In this document: one piece after another, positions 10,551 to 23,329 of the stretch
How positions within the stretch are numbered: the first letter of the stretch is position 1
How the letters are laid out: each line of letters starts with the position of its first letter
Assembly: GCA_963693285.1 (NCBI GenBank)
Contig: OY848922.1
Span: 3,274,923 to 3,338,922, forward strand
Origin: Xestospongia muta
Lineage: Eukaryota; Porifera; Demospongiae; Haplosclerida; Petrosiidae
Direction of reading: 5' to 3'
Length of the DNA: 64,000 nt
The notes under the pieces: generated by a model
What the model was told of the DNA's origin: nothing
The model's database searches: none
The model's input: only the letters and a program-made list of their open reading frames with translations
Position numbers and translations under genes: made by a program

Positions 10551-13310
10551 TAGAGCTTTTTGAAAGTTAATAAAGATTAGAAACTAACTGTGAAAACTGG
10601 TTAAATTAGCGGATATAAAGAGTTTAGTCAGTTTATCTGTCTTAAATATACCAATAAAGAGGTCTAAATAGGTTAAAACTCTAAAATAAACAATTTAGAG
10701 CTTTTTAAAAGTTAAAAAAGATTAGAAATTAAGTGTGAAAACTGGTTAAATAAGCTGATCTAAAGAGTTTAGTAAGTTTATCTGTCTTAAATATACTAAT
10801 AAAGTAGTGTAGATAGGTTAAACCTCTAAAATAAAGTGTTTAGAGCTTTTTGAAAGTTAAAAAAGATTAGAAATTAACTGGGAAAACTGGTTAAATAAGC
10901 TGATCTAAACAGTTTAGTAAGTTTATCTATCTTAAATATACTAATAAAGTAGTCTAAATAGGTTAAAACTCTAAAATAAAATGTTTAGAGCTTTTTGAAA
11001 GTTAAAAAAGATTTGAAATTAATTGTGAAAACTGATAAATAAGCTGATCTAAAGAGTTTCGTAAGTTTATCTCTCTTAAATATACTAATAAAGTAGTGTA
11101 GATAGGTTAAACCTCTAAAATAAAGTGTTTAGAGCTTTTGAAAGTTAAAAAAGATTAGAAATTAACTAAAAAAATTGGTTCAATAAGCTGATCTAAAACG
11201 TTTAGTAAGTTTATCTATCTTAAATATACTAATAAAGTAGTCTAAATAGGTTAAAACTCTAAAATAAAATGTTTAGAGCTTTTGAAAGTTAAAAAAGATT
11301 AGAAATTAAATGTGAAAACTGGGTAAATAAGCTGATCTAAAGAGTTTAGTAAGTTTATCTGTCTTAAGTATACTACTAAAGTAGTCTAAATAGATTAAAA
11401 CTCTAAAATAAAGTGTTAAGAGCTTTTTGAAAGTTAAAAAAGATTAGAAATTAAGTGTGAAAACTGGTTAAATAAGCTGATCTAAAGAGTTTAGTAAGTT
11501 TATCTGTCTTAAATATACTAATAAAGTAGTCTAAATAGGTTAAAACTCTAAAATAAAGAGTTTAGAGCTTTCTTAAGTTAAGAAAGATTAGAAATTAAGT
11601 GTGAAAACTGGTTAAATAAGCTGATCTAAAGAGTTTAGTAGGTTTATCTGTCTTAAATATACTAATAAAGTAGTCTAAATAGGTTAAAACTCTAAAATAA
11701 AGTGTTTAGAGCTTTGTGAAATTAAAAAAGATTAGAAAGTAACTGTGAAAACTGGTTAAATAAGCTGATCTAAAGAGTTTAGTAAGTTTATCTGTCTTAA
11801 ATATACTAATAAAGTAGTCTAAATAGGTTAAAACGATAAAATAAAGAGTTTAGAGCGTTTTGAAAGTTAAAAAAGATTAGAAATTAAGTGTGAAAACTGG
11901 TTAAATAAGCTGATCTAAAGAGTTTAGTAAGTTTATCTGTCTTAAATATGCTAATAAAGAGGTCTAAATAGGTTAAATCTCTAAAATAAACAATTTAGAG
12001 CTTTTTGAAAGTTAAAAAAGATTAGAAATTAAGTGTGAAAACTGGTTAAATAAGCTGATCTAAAGAGTTTAGTAAGTTTATCTGTCTTAAATATACTAAT
12101 AAAGAGGTCTAAATAGGTTAAAACTCTAAAATAAACAATTTAGAGCTTTTTGAGAGTTGAAAAAGATTAGAAACTAACTGTCAAAACTGGTTAAATTAGC
12201 GGATATAAAGAGTTTAGTAAGTTTATCTGTCTTAAATATACCAATAAAGAGGTCTAAATAGGTTAAAAATCTAAAATAAACAATTTAGAGCTTTTTGAAA
12301 GTTAAAAAAGATTAGAAATTAAGTGTGAAAACTGGTTAAATAAGCTGATCTAAAGAGTTTAGTAAGTTTATCTGTCTTAAATATACTAATAAAGAGGTCT
12401 AAATAGGTTAAAACTCTAAAATAAACAATTTAGAGCTTTTTGAAAGTTAAAAAAGATTAGAAATTAAGTGTGAAATCTGGTTAAATAAGCGGGTCTAAAG
12501 AGTTTAGTAAGTTTATCTGTCTTAAATATACTAATAAAGTAGTCTAAATTGGTTAAAACTCTAAAATGAAGTGTTAAGCGCATTTTGAAAGTTAAAAAAA
12601 TTAGAAATTAACTGTGAAAACTGGTTAAATAAGGTGATCTAAAGAGTTTAGTAACTTTATCTGTCTTAAATATACTAATAAAGATGCCTAAATAGGCTAA
12701 AACTCTAAAATAAACAATTTAGAGATTTTTGAAAGTTAAAAAATATTAGAAATTAACTGTGAAAACTGGTTAAATAAGGTGATCTAAAAAGTTTAGTAAG
12801 TTTATCTGTCTTAAATAAACTAATAAAGTAGTCTAAATAGGTTAAAACTCTAAAATAAAGAGTTTAGAGCTTTTGGAAAGTTAAAAAAATTAGAAATTAA
12901 GTGTGAAAACTGGTTAAATAAGCTGATCTAAAGAGTTTAGTAAGTTTATCTGTCTTAAACATACTAAGAAAAGAGGCCTAAATAGGTTAAATCTCTAAAA
13001 TTAACCATTTAGAGTTTGTTAAAGTTAAAAAAGATTAGAAATTAAGTGTGAAAACTGGTTAAATATCCTAATCTAAAGAGTTTAGTAAGTTTATCTATCT
13101 TAAATATACTAATAAAGTAGTCTAAATAGGTTAAAACTCTAAAATAAAGTGTTTAGAGCTTTTTCAAAGTTAAAAAAGATTAGAAATTAACTGTGAAAAC
13201 TGATAAATAAGCTGATCTAAAGAGTTTAGTAAGTTTGTCTGTCTTAAATATACTAAGAAAGTAGTGTAGATAGGTTAAACCTCTAAAATAAAGTGTTTAG
13301 AGCTTTTTGA
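10551..13310 (+). repeat. 19-mer HOR, copy 1 (about 2.75 kb)
   Basis: Rare variants here reappear in the same order 2747 bp downstream: AGTTTAGTCAGTTTATC at 10621 and 13368, then AACTGGGAAAACTGG, AGTAGTGTAGATAGG and TTAACTAAAAAAATT. Later markers are offset by only 2602 bp (TTTAGAGCTTTCTTAAG at 11561 and 14163), because copy 1 carries one extra monomer near 11,340-11,480 (with TACTACTAAAGTAG). Confidence 0.9.
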
Positions 13311-15910
13311 AAGTTAATAAAGATTAGAAACTAACTGTGAAAACTGGTTAAATTAGCGGATATAAAGAGTTTAGTCAGTTTATCTGTCTTAAATATACCA
13401 ATAAAGAGGTCTAAATAGGTTAAAACTCTAAAATAAACAATTTAGAGCTTTTTAAAAGTTAAAAAAGATTAGAAATTAAGTGTGAAAACTGGTTAAATAA
13501 GCTGATCTAAAGAGTTTAGTAAGTTTATCTGTCTTAAATATACTAATAAAGTAGTGTAGATAGGTTAAACCTCTAAAATAAAGTGTTTAGAGCTTTTTGA
13601 AAGTTAAAAAAGATTAGAAATTAACTGGGAAAACTGGTTAAATAAGCTGATCTAAACAGTTTAGTAAGTTTATCTATCTTAAATATACTAATAAAGTAGT
13701 CTAAATAGGTTAAAACTCTAAAATAAAATGTTTAGAGCTTTTTGAAAGTTAAAAAAGATTTGAAATTAATTGTGAAAACTGATAAATAAGCTGATCTAAA
13801 GAGTTTCGTAAGTTTATCTCTCTTAAATATACTAATAAAGTAGTGTAGATAGGTTAAACCTCTAAAATAAAGTGTTTAGAGCTTTTGAAAGTTAAAAAAG
13901 ATTAGAAATTAACTAAAAAAATTAGTTCAATAAACTGATCTAAAAAGTTTAGTAAGTTTATCTATCTTAAATATACTAATAAAGTAGTCTAAATAGGTTA
14001 AAACTCTAAAATAAAATGTTTAGAGCTTTTGAAAGTTAAAAAAGATTAGAAATTAAATGTGAAAACTGGGTAAATAAGCTGATCTAAAGAGTTTAGTAAG
14101 TTTATCTGTCTTAAATATACTAATAAAGTAGTCTAAATAGGTTAAAACTCTAAAATAAAGAGTTTAGAGCTTTCTTAAGTTAAGAAAGATTAGAAATTAA
14201 GTGTGAAAACTGGTTAAATAAGCTGATCTAAAGAGTTTAGTAGGTTTATCTGTCTTAAATATACTAATAAAGTAGTCTAAATAGGTTAAAACTCTAAAAT
14301 AAAGTGTTTAGAGCTTTGTGAAATTAAAAAAGATTAGAAAGTAACTGTGAAAACTGGTTAAATAAGCTGATCTAAAGAGTTTAGTAAGTTTATCTGTCTT
14401 AAATATACTAATAAAGTAGTCTAAATAGGTTAAAACGATAAAATAAAGAGTTTAGAGCGTTTTGAAAGTTAAAAAAGATTAGAAATTAAGTGTGAAAACT
14501 GGTTAAATAAGCTGATCTAAAGAGTTTAGTAAGTTTATCTGTCTTAAATATGCTAATAAAGAGGTCTAAATAGGTTAAATCTCTAAAATAAACAATTTAG
14601 AGCTTTTTGAAAGTTAAAAAAGGTTAGAAATTAAGTGTGAAAACTGGTTAAATAAGCTGATCTAAAGAGTTTAGTAAGTTTATCTGTCTTAAATATACTA
14701 ATAAAGAGGTCTAAATAGGTTAAAACTCTAAAATAAACAATTTAGAGCTTTTTGAGAGTTGAAAAAGATTAGAAACTAACTGTCAAAACTGGTTAAATTA
14801 GCGGATATAAAGAGTTTAGTAAGTTTATCTGTCTTAAATATACCAATAAAGAGGTCTAAATAGGTTAAAAATCTAAAATAAACAATTTAGAGCTTTTTGA
14901 AAGTTAAAAAAGATTAGAAATTAAGTGTGAAAACTGGTTAAATAAGCTGATCTAAAGAGTTTAGTAAGTTTATCTGTCTTAAATATACTAATAAAGAGGT
15001 CTAAATAGGTTAAAACTCTAAAATAAACAATTTAGAGCTTTTTGAAAGTTAAAAAAGAGTAGAAATTAAGTGTGAAATCTGGTTAAATAAGCGGGTCTAA
15101 AGAGTTTAGTAAGTTTATCTGTCTTAAATATACTAATAAAGTAGTCTAAATTGGTTAAAACTCTAAAATGAAGTGTTAAGCGCATTTTGAAAGTTAAAAA
15201 AATTAGAAATTAACTGTGAAAACTGGTTAAATAAGGTGATCTAAAGAGTTTAGTAACTTTATCTGTCTTAAATATACTAATAAAGATGCCTAAATAGGCT
15301 AAAACTCTAAAATAAACAATTTAGAGATTTTTGAAAGTTAAAAAATATTAGAAATTAACTGTGAAAACTGGTTAAATAAGGTGATCTAAAAAGTTTAGTA
15401 AGTTTATCTGTCTTAAATAAACTAATAAAGTAGTCTAAATAGGTTAAAACTCTAAAATAAAGAGTTTAGAGCTTTTGGAAAGTTAAAAAAATTAGAAATT
15501 AAGTGTGAAAACTGGTTAAATAAGCTGATCTAAAGAGTTTAGTAAGTTTATCTGTCTTAAATATACTAAGAAAAGAGGCCTAAATAGGTTAAATCTCTAA
15601 AATTAACCATTTAGAGTTTGTTAAAGTTAAAAAAGATTAGAAATTAAGTGTGAAAACTGGTTAAATATCCTAATCTAAAGAGTTTAGTAAGTTTATCTGT
15701 CTTAAATATACTAATAAAGTAGTCTAAATAGGTTAAAACTCTAAAATAAAGTGTTTAGAGCTTTTTCAAAGTTAAAAAAGATTAGAAATTAACTGTGAAA
15801 ACTGATAAATAAGCTGATCTAAAGAGTTTAGTAAGTTTGTCTGTCTTAAATATACTAAGAAAGTAGTGTAGATAGGTTAAACCTCTAAAATAAAGTGTTT
15901 AGAGCTTTTT
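13311..15910 (+). repeat. 18-mer HOR, copy 2 (about 2.6 kb)
   Basis: Second copy of the preceding block, starting where GAAAGTTAATAAAGATTAG recurs after the end of copy 1. It matches copy 1 with few changes, one monomer shorter. Similarity stops after the AGTTTGTCTGTC monomer (13,2xx and 15,83x), where copy 2 continues into other variants. Confidence 0.9.
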
Positions 15911-16620
15911 GAAAGTTAAAAAAGATTAGAAATTAACTGTGAAAACTGGTTAAATAAGCTGATCTAAAGAATTTAGTAAGTTTATCTGTCTTAAATATAC
16001 TAATAAAGAGGTCTAAATAGGTTAAAACTCTAAAATAAACAATTTAGAGCTTTTTGAAATTAAAAGATTAGAAATTAAGTGTAAAAACTGGTTAAATAAG
16101 CGGGTCTAAAGAGTTTTGTAAGTTTATCTGTCTTAATTATACTAATAAAGTAGTCTAAATTGGTTAAAACTCTAAAATGAAGTGTTAAGCGCATTTTGAA
16201 AGTTAAAAAAATTAAAAATTAACTGTGAAAACTGGTTAAATAAGCTGATCTAAAGAGTTTAGTAAGTTTATCTGTCTTACGTATACTAATAAAGTAGTCT
16301 AAATAGATTAAAACTCAAAAATAAAGTGTTAAGAGCTTTTTGAAAGTTAAAAAAGATTAGAAATTAAGTGTGAAAACTGGTTAAATAAGCTGATCTAAAG
16401 AGTTTAGTAAGTTTATCTGTCTTAAATATACTAATAAAGTAGTCAAAATAGGTTAAAACTCTAAAATAAAGAGTTTAGAGCGTTTTGAAAAAAAAGATTA
16501 GAAATTAAGTGTGAAAACTGGTTAAATAAGCTGATCTAAAGAGTTTAGTAAGTTTATCTGTCTTAAATATACTAATAAAGTAGTCTAAATAGGTTAAAAC
16601 TCTAAAATAAAGAGTTTAGA

Positions 16621-17200
16621 GCTTTTTCAAAGTTAAAAATAATTAGAAACTAACTGTGAAAACTAGATAAATTAGCGGATATAAAGAGTTTAGTAAGTTT
16701 ATCTGTCTTAAATATACCAATAAAGAGGTCTAAATAGGTTAAAACTCTAAAATAAACAATTTAGAGCTTTTTGAAAGTTAAAAAAGATTAGAAATTAAGT
16801 ATGAAAACTGGTTAAATAAGCTGATCTAAAGAGTTTAGTAAGTTTATCTGTCTTAAATATACTAATAAAGTAGTCTAAATAGGTTAAAACTCTAAAATAA
16901 AGAGTTTAGAGCTTTTTCAAAGTTAAAAATAATTAGAAACTAACTGTGAAAACTAGATAAATTAGCGGATATAAAGAGTTTAGTAAGTTTATCTGTCTTA
17001 AATATACGAATAAAGAGGTCTAAATAGGTTAAAACTCTAAAATAAACAATTTAGAGCTTTTTGAAAGTTAAGAAAGATTAGAAATTAAGTATGAAAACTG
17101 GTTAAATAAGCTGATCTAAAGAGTTTAGTAAGTTTATCTGTCTTAAATATGCTAATAAAGAGGTCTAAATAGGTTAAAACTCTAAAAAAACAATTTAGAG
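16621..17200 (+). repeat. Dimer HOR, 290 bp, two copies
   Basis: GCTTTTTCAAAGTTAAAAAT occurs at 16621 and 16911, each followed by AACTAGATAAATTAGCGGAT and a normal second monomer. The copies differ at a few bases (for example ATATACCAA versus ATATACGAA). Confidence 0.87.
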
Positions 17201-17800
17201 CTTTTTGAAAGTTAAAAAAGATTAGAAATTAAGTGTGAAAACTGGTTAAAAAAGCTGATCTAAAGAGTTTAGTAAGTTTATCTGTCTTAAATATACTAAT
17301 AAAGAGGTCTAAATAGGTTAAAACTCTAAAATAAACAATTTAGAGCTTTTTTGAAAGTTAAAAAAGATTAGAAATTAAGTGTGAAAACTGGTTAAATAAG
17401 CTGATCTAAAGAGTTTAGTAAGTTTATCTGTCTTAAATATACTAATAAAGAGGTCTAAATAGGTTAAAACTCTAAAATAAACAATTTAGAGCTTTTTTGA
17501 AAGTTAAAAAAGATTAGAAATTAAGTGTGAAAACTGGTTAAATAAGCTGATCTAAAGAGTTTAGTAAGTTATCTGTCTTAAATATACTAATAAAGAGGTC
17601 TAAATAGGTTAAAACTCTAAAATAAACAATTTAGAGCTTTTTGAAAGTTAAAAAAGATTAGAAATTAAGTGTGAAAACTGGTTAAATAAGCTGATCTAAA
17701 GAGTTTAGTAAGTTTATCTGTCTTAAATATACTAATAAAGAGGTCTAAATAGGTTAAAACTCTAAAATAAACAATTTAGAGCTTTTTTAAAGTTAAAAAA
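17150..17800 (+). repeat. Homogeneous run of five monomers of one variant class
   Basis: AGGTCTAAATAGGTT with the CAATTTAGAGC variant recurs at 17161, 17305, 17451, 17596 and 17741, spaced 144-146 bp. The units differ by only a few bases, mostly length changes in T or A runs. This is local amplification of a single monomer rather than an HOR. Confidence 0.85.
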
Positions 17801-17995
17801 GATTAGAAATTAAGTGTGAAAACTGGTTAAATAAGCGGGTCTAAAGAGTTTAGTAAGTTTATCTGTCTTAAATATACTAATAAAGTAGTCTAAATTGGTT
17901 AAAACTCTAAAATGAAGTGTTAAGCGCATTTTGAAAGTTAAAAAAATTAGAAATTAACTGTGAAAACTGGTTAAATGAGGTGATCTAAAGAGTTT

Positions 17996-20740
17996 AGTAA
18001 GATTATCTGTCTTAAATATGCTAATAAAGTAGTCTAAATAGGTTAAAACTCTAAAATAAAGAGTTTAGAGCTTTTTGAAAGTTAAGAAAGATTAGAAATT
18101 AATAGTGAAAACTGGTTAAATAAGCTGATCTAAAGAGTTTAGTAAGTTTATCTGTCTTAAATATACTAATAAAGTAGTCTAAATAGGTTAAAACTCTAAA
18201 ATAAAGAGTTTAGAGCTTTTCGAAAGTTAAAAAAGATTAGAAATTAATTGTGAAAACTGGTTAAATAAGCTGATCTAAAGACTTTAGTAAGTTTATGTGT
18301 CTTAAATATACTAATAAAGTAGTCTAAATAAGTTAAAACTCTAAAATAAAGATTTTAGAGCTTTTTGAAAGTTAAAAAAGATTAGAAATTGACTGTGAAA
18401 ACTGGTTAAATAAACTGATCTAAAGAGTTTAGTAAGTTTATCTGTCTTAAATATACTAATAAAGTAGTCTAAATAGGTTAAAACTCTAAAATAAAGAGTT
18501 TAGAGCTTTTTGAAAGTTAAGAAAGATTAGAAATTAAGAGTGAAAACTGGTTAAATAAGCTGATCTAAAGAGTTTAGTAAGTTTATCTGTCTTAAATATA
18601 CTAATAAAGTAGTCTAAATAGGTTAAAACTCTAAAATAAAGAGTTTAGAGCTTTTCGAAAGTTAAAAAAGATTAGAATTTAATTGTGAAAACTGGTTAAA
18701 TAATCTGATCTAAAGACTTTAGTAAGTTTATGTGTCTTAAATATACTAATAAAGTAGTCTAAATAAGTTAAAACTCTAAAATAAAGATTTTAGAGCTTTT
18801 TGAAAGTTAAAAAAGATTACAAATTGACTGTGAAAACTGGTTAAATAAGCTGATCTAAAGAGTTTAGTAAGTTTATCTGTCTTAAATATACTAATAAAGT
18901 AGTCTAAATAGGTTAAAACTCTAAAATAAAGTGTTTAGAGCTTTTTGAAAGTTAAGAAAGATTAGAAATTAAGTGTGAAAACTGGTTAAATAAGCTGATC
19001 TAAAGAGTTTAGTAAGTTTATCTGTCTTAAATATACTAATAAAGTAGTCTAAATAGGTTAAAACTCTAAAATAAAGACTTTAGAGCTTTTTGAAAGTTAA
19101 AAAAGATTAGAAATTAACTGTGAAAACTGGTTAAATAAGGTGATCTAAAGAGTTTAGTAAGTTTATCTGTCTTAAATATACTAATAAAGATGCCTAAATA
19201 GGTTAAAACTCTAAAATAAACAATTTAGAGCTTTTTGAAAGTTAAAAATATTAGAAATTAACTGTGAAAACTGGTTAAATAAGCTGACCTAAAGAGTTTA
19301 GTAAGTTTATCTGTCTTAAATAAACTAATAAAGTAGTCTAATTAGGTTAAAACTCTAAAATAAAGAGTTTAGAGCTTTTTGAAAGTTAAAAAGATTAGAA
19401 ATTAAGTGTGAAAACTGGTTAAATAAGCTGATCTAAAGAGTTTAGTAAGTTTATCTGTCTTAAATATACTAAGAAAAGAGACCTAAATAGGTTAAATCTC
19501 TAAAATTAACAATTTAGAGTTTGTCAAAGTTAAAAAAGATTAGAAATTAAGTGTGAAACTGGTTAAATAAGCGGGTCTAAAGAGTTTAGTAAGTTTATCT
19601 GTCTTAAATATACTAATAAAGTAGTCTAAATTGGTTAAAACTCTAAAATGAGTGTTAAGCGCATTTTGAAACTTAAAAAAATTAGAAATTAACTGTGAAA
19701 ACTGGTTATATAAGGTGATCTAAAGAGTTTAGTAAGATTATCTGTCTTAAATATGCTAATAAAGTAGTCTAAATAGGTTAAAACTCTAAAATAAAGAGTT
19801 TAGAGCTTTTTGAAAGTTAAGAAAGATTAGAAATTAATAGTGAAAACTGGTTAAATAAGCTGATTTAAAGAGTTTAGTAAGTTTATCTATCTTAAATATA
19901 CTAATAAAGTAGTCTAAATAGGTTAAAACTCTAAAATAAAGTGTTTAGAGCTTTTTGAAAGTTAAGAAAGATTAGAAATTAAGTGTGAAAACTGGTTAAA
20001 TAAGCTGATCTAAAGAGTTTAGTAAGTTTATCTGTCTTAAATATACTAATAAAGTAGTCTAAATAGGTTAAAACTCTAAAATAAAGACTTTAGAGCTTTT
20101 TGAAAGTTAAAAAAGATTAGAAATTAACTGTGAAAACTGGTTAAATAAGGTGATCTAAAGAGTTTAGTAAGTTTATCTGTCTTAAATATACTAATAAAGA
20201 TGCCTAAATAGGTTAAAACTCTAAAATAAACAATTTAGAGCTTTTTGAAAGTTAAAAATATTAGAAATTAACTGTGAAAACTGGTTAAATAAGCTGACCT
20301 AAAGAGTTTAGTAAGTTTATCTGTCTTAAATAAACTAATAAAGTAGTCTAATTAGGTTAAAACTCTAAAATAAAGAGTTTAGAGCTTTTTGAAAGTTAAA
20401 AAGATTAGAAATTAAGTGTGAAAACTGGTTAAATAAGCTGATCTAAAGAGTTTAGTAAGTTTATCTGTCTTAAATATACTAAGAAAAGAGACCTAAATAG
20501 GTTAAATCTCTAAAATTAACAATTTAGAGTTTGTTAAAGTTAAAAAAGATTAGAAATTAAGTGTGAAACTGGTTAAATAAGCGGGTCTAAAGAGTTTAGT
20601 AAGTTTATCTGTCTTAAATATACTAATAAAGTAGTCAAAATTGGTTAAAACTCTAAAATGAGTGTTAAGCGCATTTTGAAACTTAAAAAAATTAGAAATT
20701 AACTGTGAAAACTGGTTATATAAGGTGATCTAAAGAGTTT
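17996..20740 (+). repeat. 19-mer HOR, copy 1 (2745 bp), containing a 7-mer duplication
   Basis: AGTAAGATTATCTGTC at 17996 recurs at 20741; CGAAAGTTAA at 18221 and 18656 recurs at 20966 and 21401; GTGTTTAGAGC at 18931 recurs at 21676. All offsets are exactly 2745 bp, with no net length change over at least 900 bp. The right part of the copy contains the 1010-bp tandem pair annotated separately. Confidence 0.9.
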
Positions 20741-20890
20741 AGTAAGATTATCTGTCTTAAATATGCTAATAAAGTAGTCTAAATAGGTTAAAACTCTAAA
20801 ATAAAGAGTTTAGAGCTTTTTGAAAGTTAAGAAAGATTAGAAATTAATAGTGAAAACTGGTTAAATAAGCTGATTTAAAGAGTTTAGTAA
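18870..20890 (+). repeat. 7-mer HOR, 1010 bp, two tandem copies
   Basis: At least seven rare markers recur at exactly 1010 bp: GTGTTTAGAGC 18931/19941, TGCCTAAATA 19191/20201, ACCTAAATAG 19481/20491, GCGGGTCTAA 19571/20581, AGTAAGATTA 19731/20741 and AAATTAATAG 19831/20841 among them. No net indel separates the copies, so the duplication looks recent. Confidence 0.93.
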
Positions 20891-22430
20891 GTTTATCTGT
20901 CTTAAATATACTAATAAAGTAGTCTAAATAGGTTAAAACTCTAAAATAAAGAGTTTAGAGCTTTTCGAAAGTTAAAAAAGATTAGAAATTAATTGTGAAA
21001 ACTGGTTAAATAAGCTGATCTAAAGACTTTAGTAAGTTTATGTGTCTTAAATATACTAATAAAGTAGTCTAAATAAGTTAAAACTCTAAAATAAAGATTT
21101 TAGAGCTTTTTGAAAGTTAAAAAAGATTAGAAATTGACTGTGAAAACTGGTTAAATAAGCTGATCTAAAGAGTTTAGTAAGTTTATCTGTCTTAAATATA
21201 CTAATAAAGTAGTCTAAATAGGTTAAAACTCTAAAATAAAGAGTTTAGAGCTTTTTGAAAGTTAAGAAAGATTAGAAATTAAGAGTGAAAACTGGTTAAA
21301 TAAGCTGATCTAAAAAGTTTAGTAAGTTTATCTGTCTTAAATATACTAATAAAGTAGTCTAAATAGGTTAAAACTCTAAAATAAAGAGTTTAGAGCTTTT
21401 CGAAAGTTAAAAAAGATTAGAATTTAATTGTGAAAACTGGTTAAATAAGCTGATCTAAAGACTTTAGTAAGTTTATGTGTCTTAAATATACTAATAAAGT
21501 AGTCTAAATAAGTTAAAACTCTAAAATAAAGATTTTAGAGCTTTTTGAAAGTTAAAAAAGATTAGAAATTGACTGTGAAAACTGGTTAAATAAGCTGATC
21601 TAAAGAGTTTAGTAAGTTTATCTGTCTTAAATATACTAATAAAGTAGTCTAAATAGGTTAAAACTCTAAAATAAAGTGTTTAGAGCTTTTTGAAAGTTAA
21701 GAAAGATTAGAAATTAAGTGTGAAAACTGGTTAAATAAGCTGATGTAAAGAGTTTAGTAAGTTTATCTCTCTTAAATATACTAATAAAGTAGTCTAAATA
21801 GGTTAAAACTCTAAAATAAAGTGTTTAGAGCTTTTTGAAAGTTAAGAAAGATTAGAAATTAAGTGTGAAAACTGCTTAAATAAGCTGATGTAAAGAGTTT
21901 AGTAAGTTTATCTCTCTTAAATATACTAATAAAGTAGTCTAAATAGGTTAAAACTCTAAAATAAAGACTTTAGAGCTTTTTGAAAGTTAAAAAAGATTAG
22001 AAATTAACTGTGAAAACTGGTTAAATAAGCTGATCTAAAGAGTTTAGTAAGTTTATCTGTCTTAAATATACTAATAAAGATGCCTAAATAGGTTAAAACT
22101 CTAAAATAAACAATTTAGAGCTTTTTGAAAGTTAAAAATATTAGAAATTAACTGTGAAAACAGGTTAAATAAGCTGATCTAAAGAGTTTAGTAAGTTTAT
22201 CTGTCTTAAATAAACTAATAAAGTAGTCTAAATAGGTTAAAACTCTAAAATAAAGAGTTTAGAGCTTTTTGAAAGTTAAAAAAGATTAGAAATTAAGTGT
22301 GAAAACTGGTTAAATAAGCTGATCTAAAGACTTTAGTAAGTTTTTCTGTCTTAAATATATTAAGAAAAGAGACCTAAATAGGTTAAATCTCTAAAATTAA
22401 CAATTTAGAGTTTGTTAAAGTTAAAAAAGA
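20741..22430 (+). repeat. 19-mer HOR, copy 2 (partial)
   Basis: It matches copy 1 at an offset of 2745 bp until about 21,690. The offset then becomes 2890 (GACTTTAGAGC 19076 and 21966; TGCCTAAATA 19191 and 22081), because one monomer carrying TGATGTAAAG has duplicated here (21741 and 21886). Similarity ends near 22,430. Confidence 0.88.
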
Positions 22431-23329
22431 TTAGAAATTAAGTGTGAAAACTGATAAAATAAGCTGATCTAAAGAGTTTAGTAAGTTTATGTGTCTTAAA
22501 TATACTAATAAAGTAGTCTAAATAAGTTAAAACTCTAAAATAAAGATTTTAGAGCTTTTTGAAAGTTAAAAAAAATTAGAAATTAACTGTGAAAACTGGT
22601 TAAATAAGCTGATCTAAAGAGTTTAGTAAGTTTATCTGTCTTAAATATACTAATAAAGTAGTCTAAATAGGTTAAAACTCTAAAATAAAGACTTTAGAGC
22701 TTTTTGAAAGTTAAAAAAGATTAGAAATTAACTGTGAAAACTGGTTAAATAAGGTGATCTAAAGAGTTTAGTAAGTTTATCTGTCTTAAATATACTAATA
22801 AAGATGCCTAAATAGGTTAAAACTCTAAAATAAACAATTTAGAGCTTTTTGAAAGTTAAAAATATTAGAAATTAACTGTGAAAACTGGTTAAATAAGCTG
22901 ATCTAAAGAGTTTAGTAAGTTTATCTGTCCTAAATAAACTAATAAAGTAGTCTAAATAGGTTAAAACTCTAAAATAAAGAGTTTAGAGCTTTTTGAAAGT
23001 TAAAAAAGATTAGAAATTAAGTGTGAAAACTGGTTAAATAAGCTGATCTAAAGAGTTTAGTAAGTTTATCTGTCTTAAATATACTAAGAAAAGAGACCTA
23101 AATAGGTTAAATCTCTAAAATTAACAATTTAGAGTTTGTTAAAGTTAAAAAAGATTAGAAATTAAGTGTGAAAACTGGTAAAATAAGCTGATCTAAAGAG
23201 TTTAGTAAGTTTATCTGTCTTAAATATACTAATAAAGTAGTCTAAATAGGTTAAAACTCTAAAATAAAGTGTTTAGAGCTTTTTGAAAGTTAAAAAAGAT
23301 TAGAAATTAATTGTGAAAACTGATAAATA

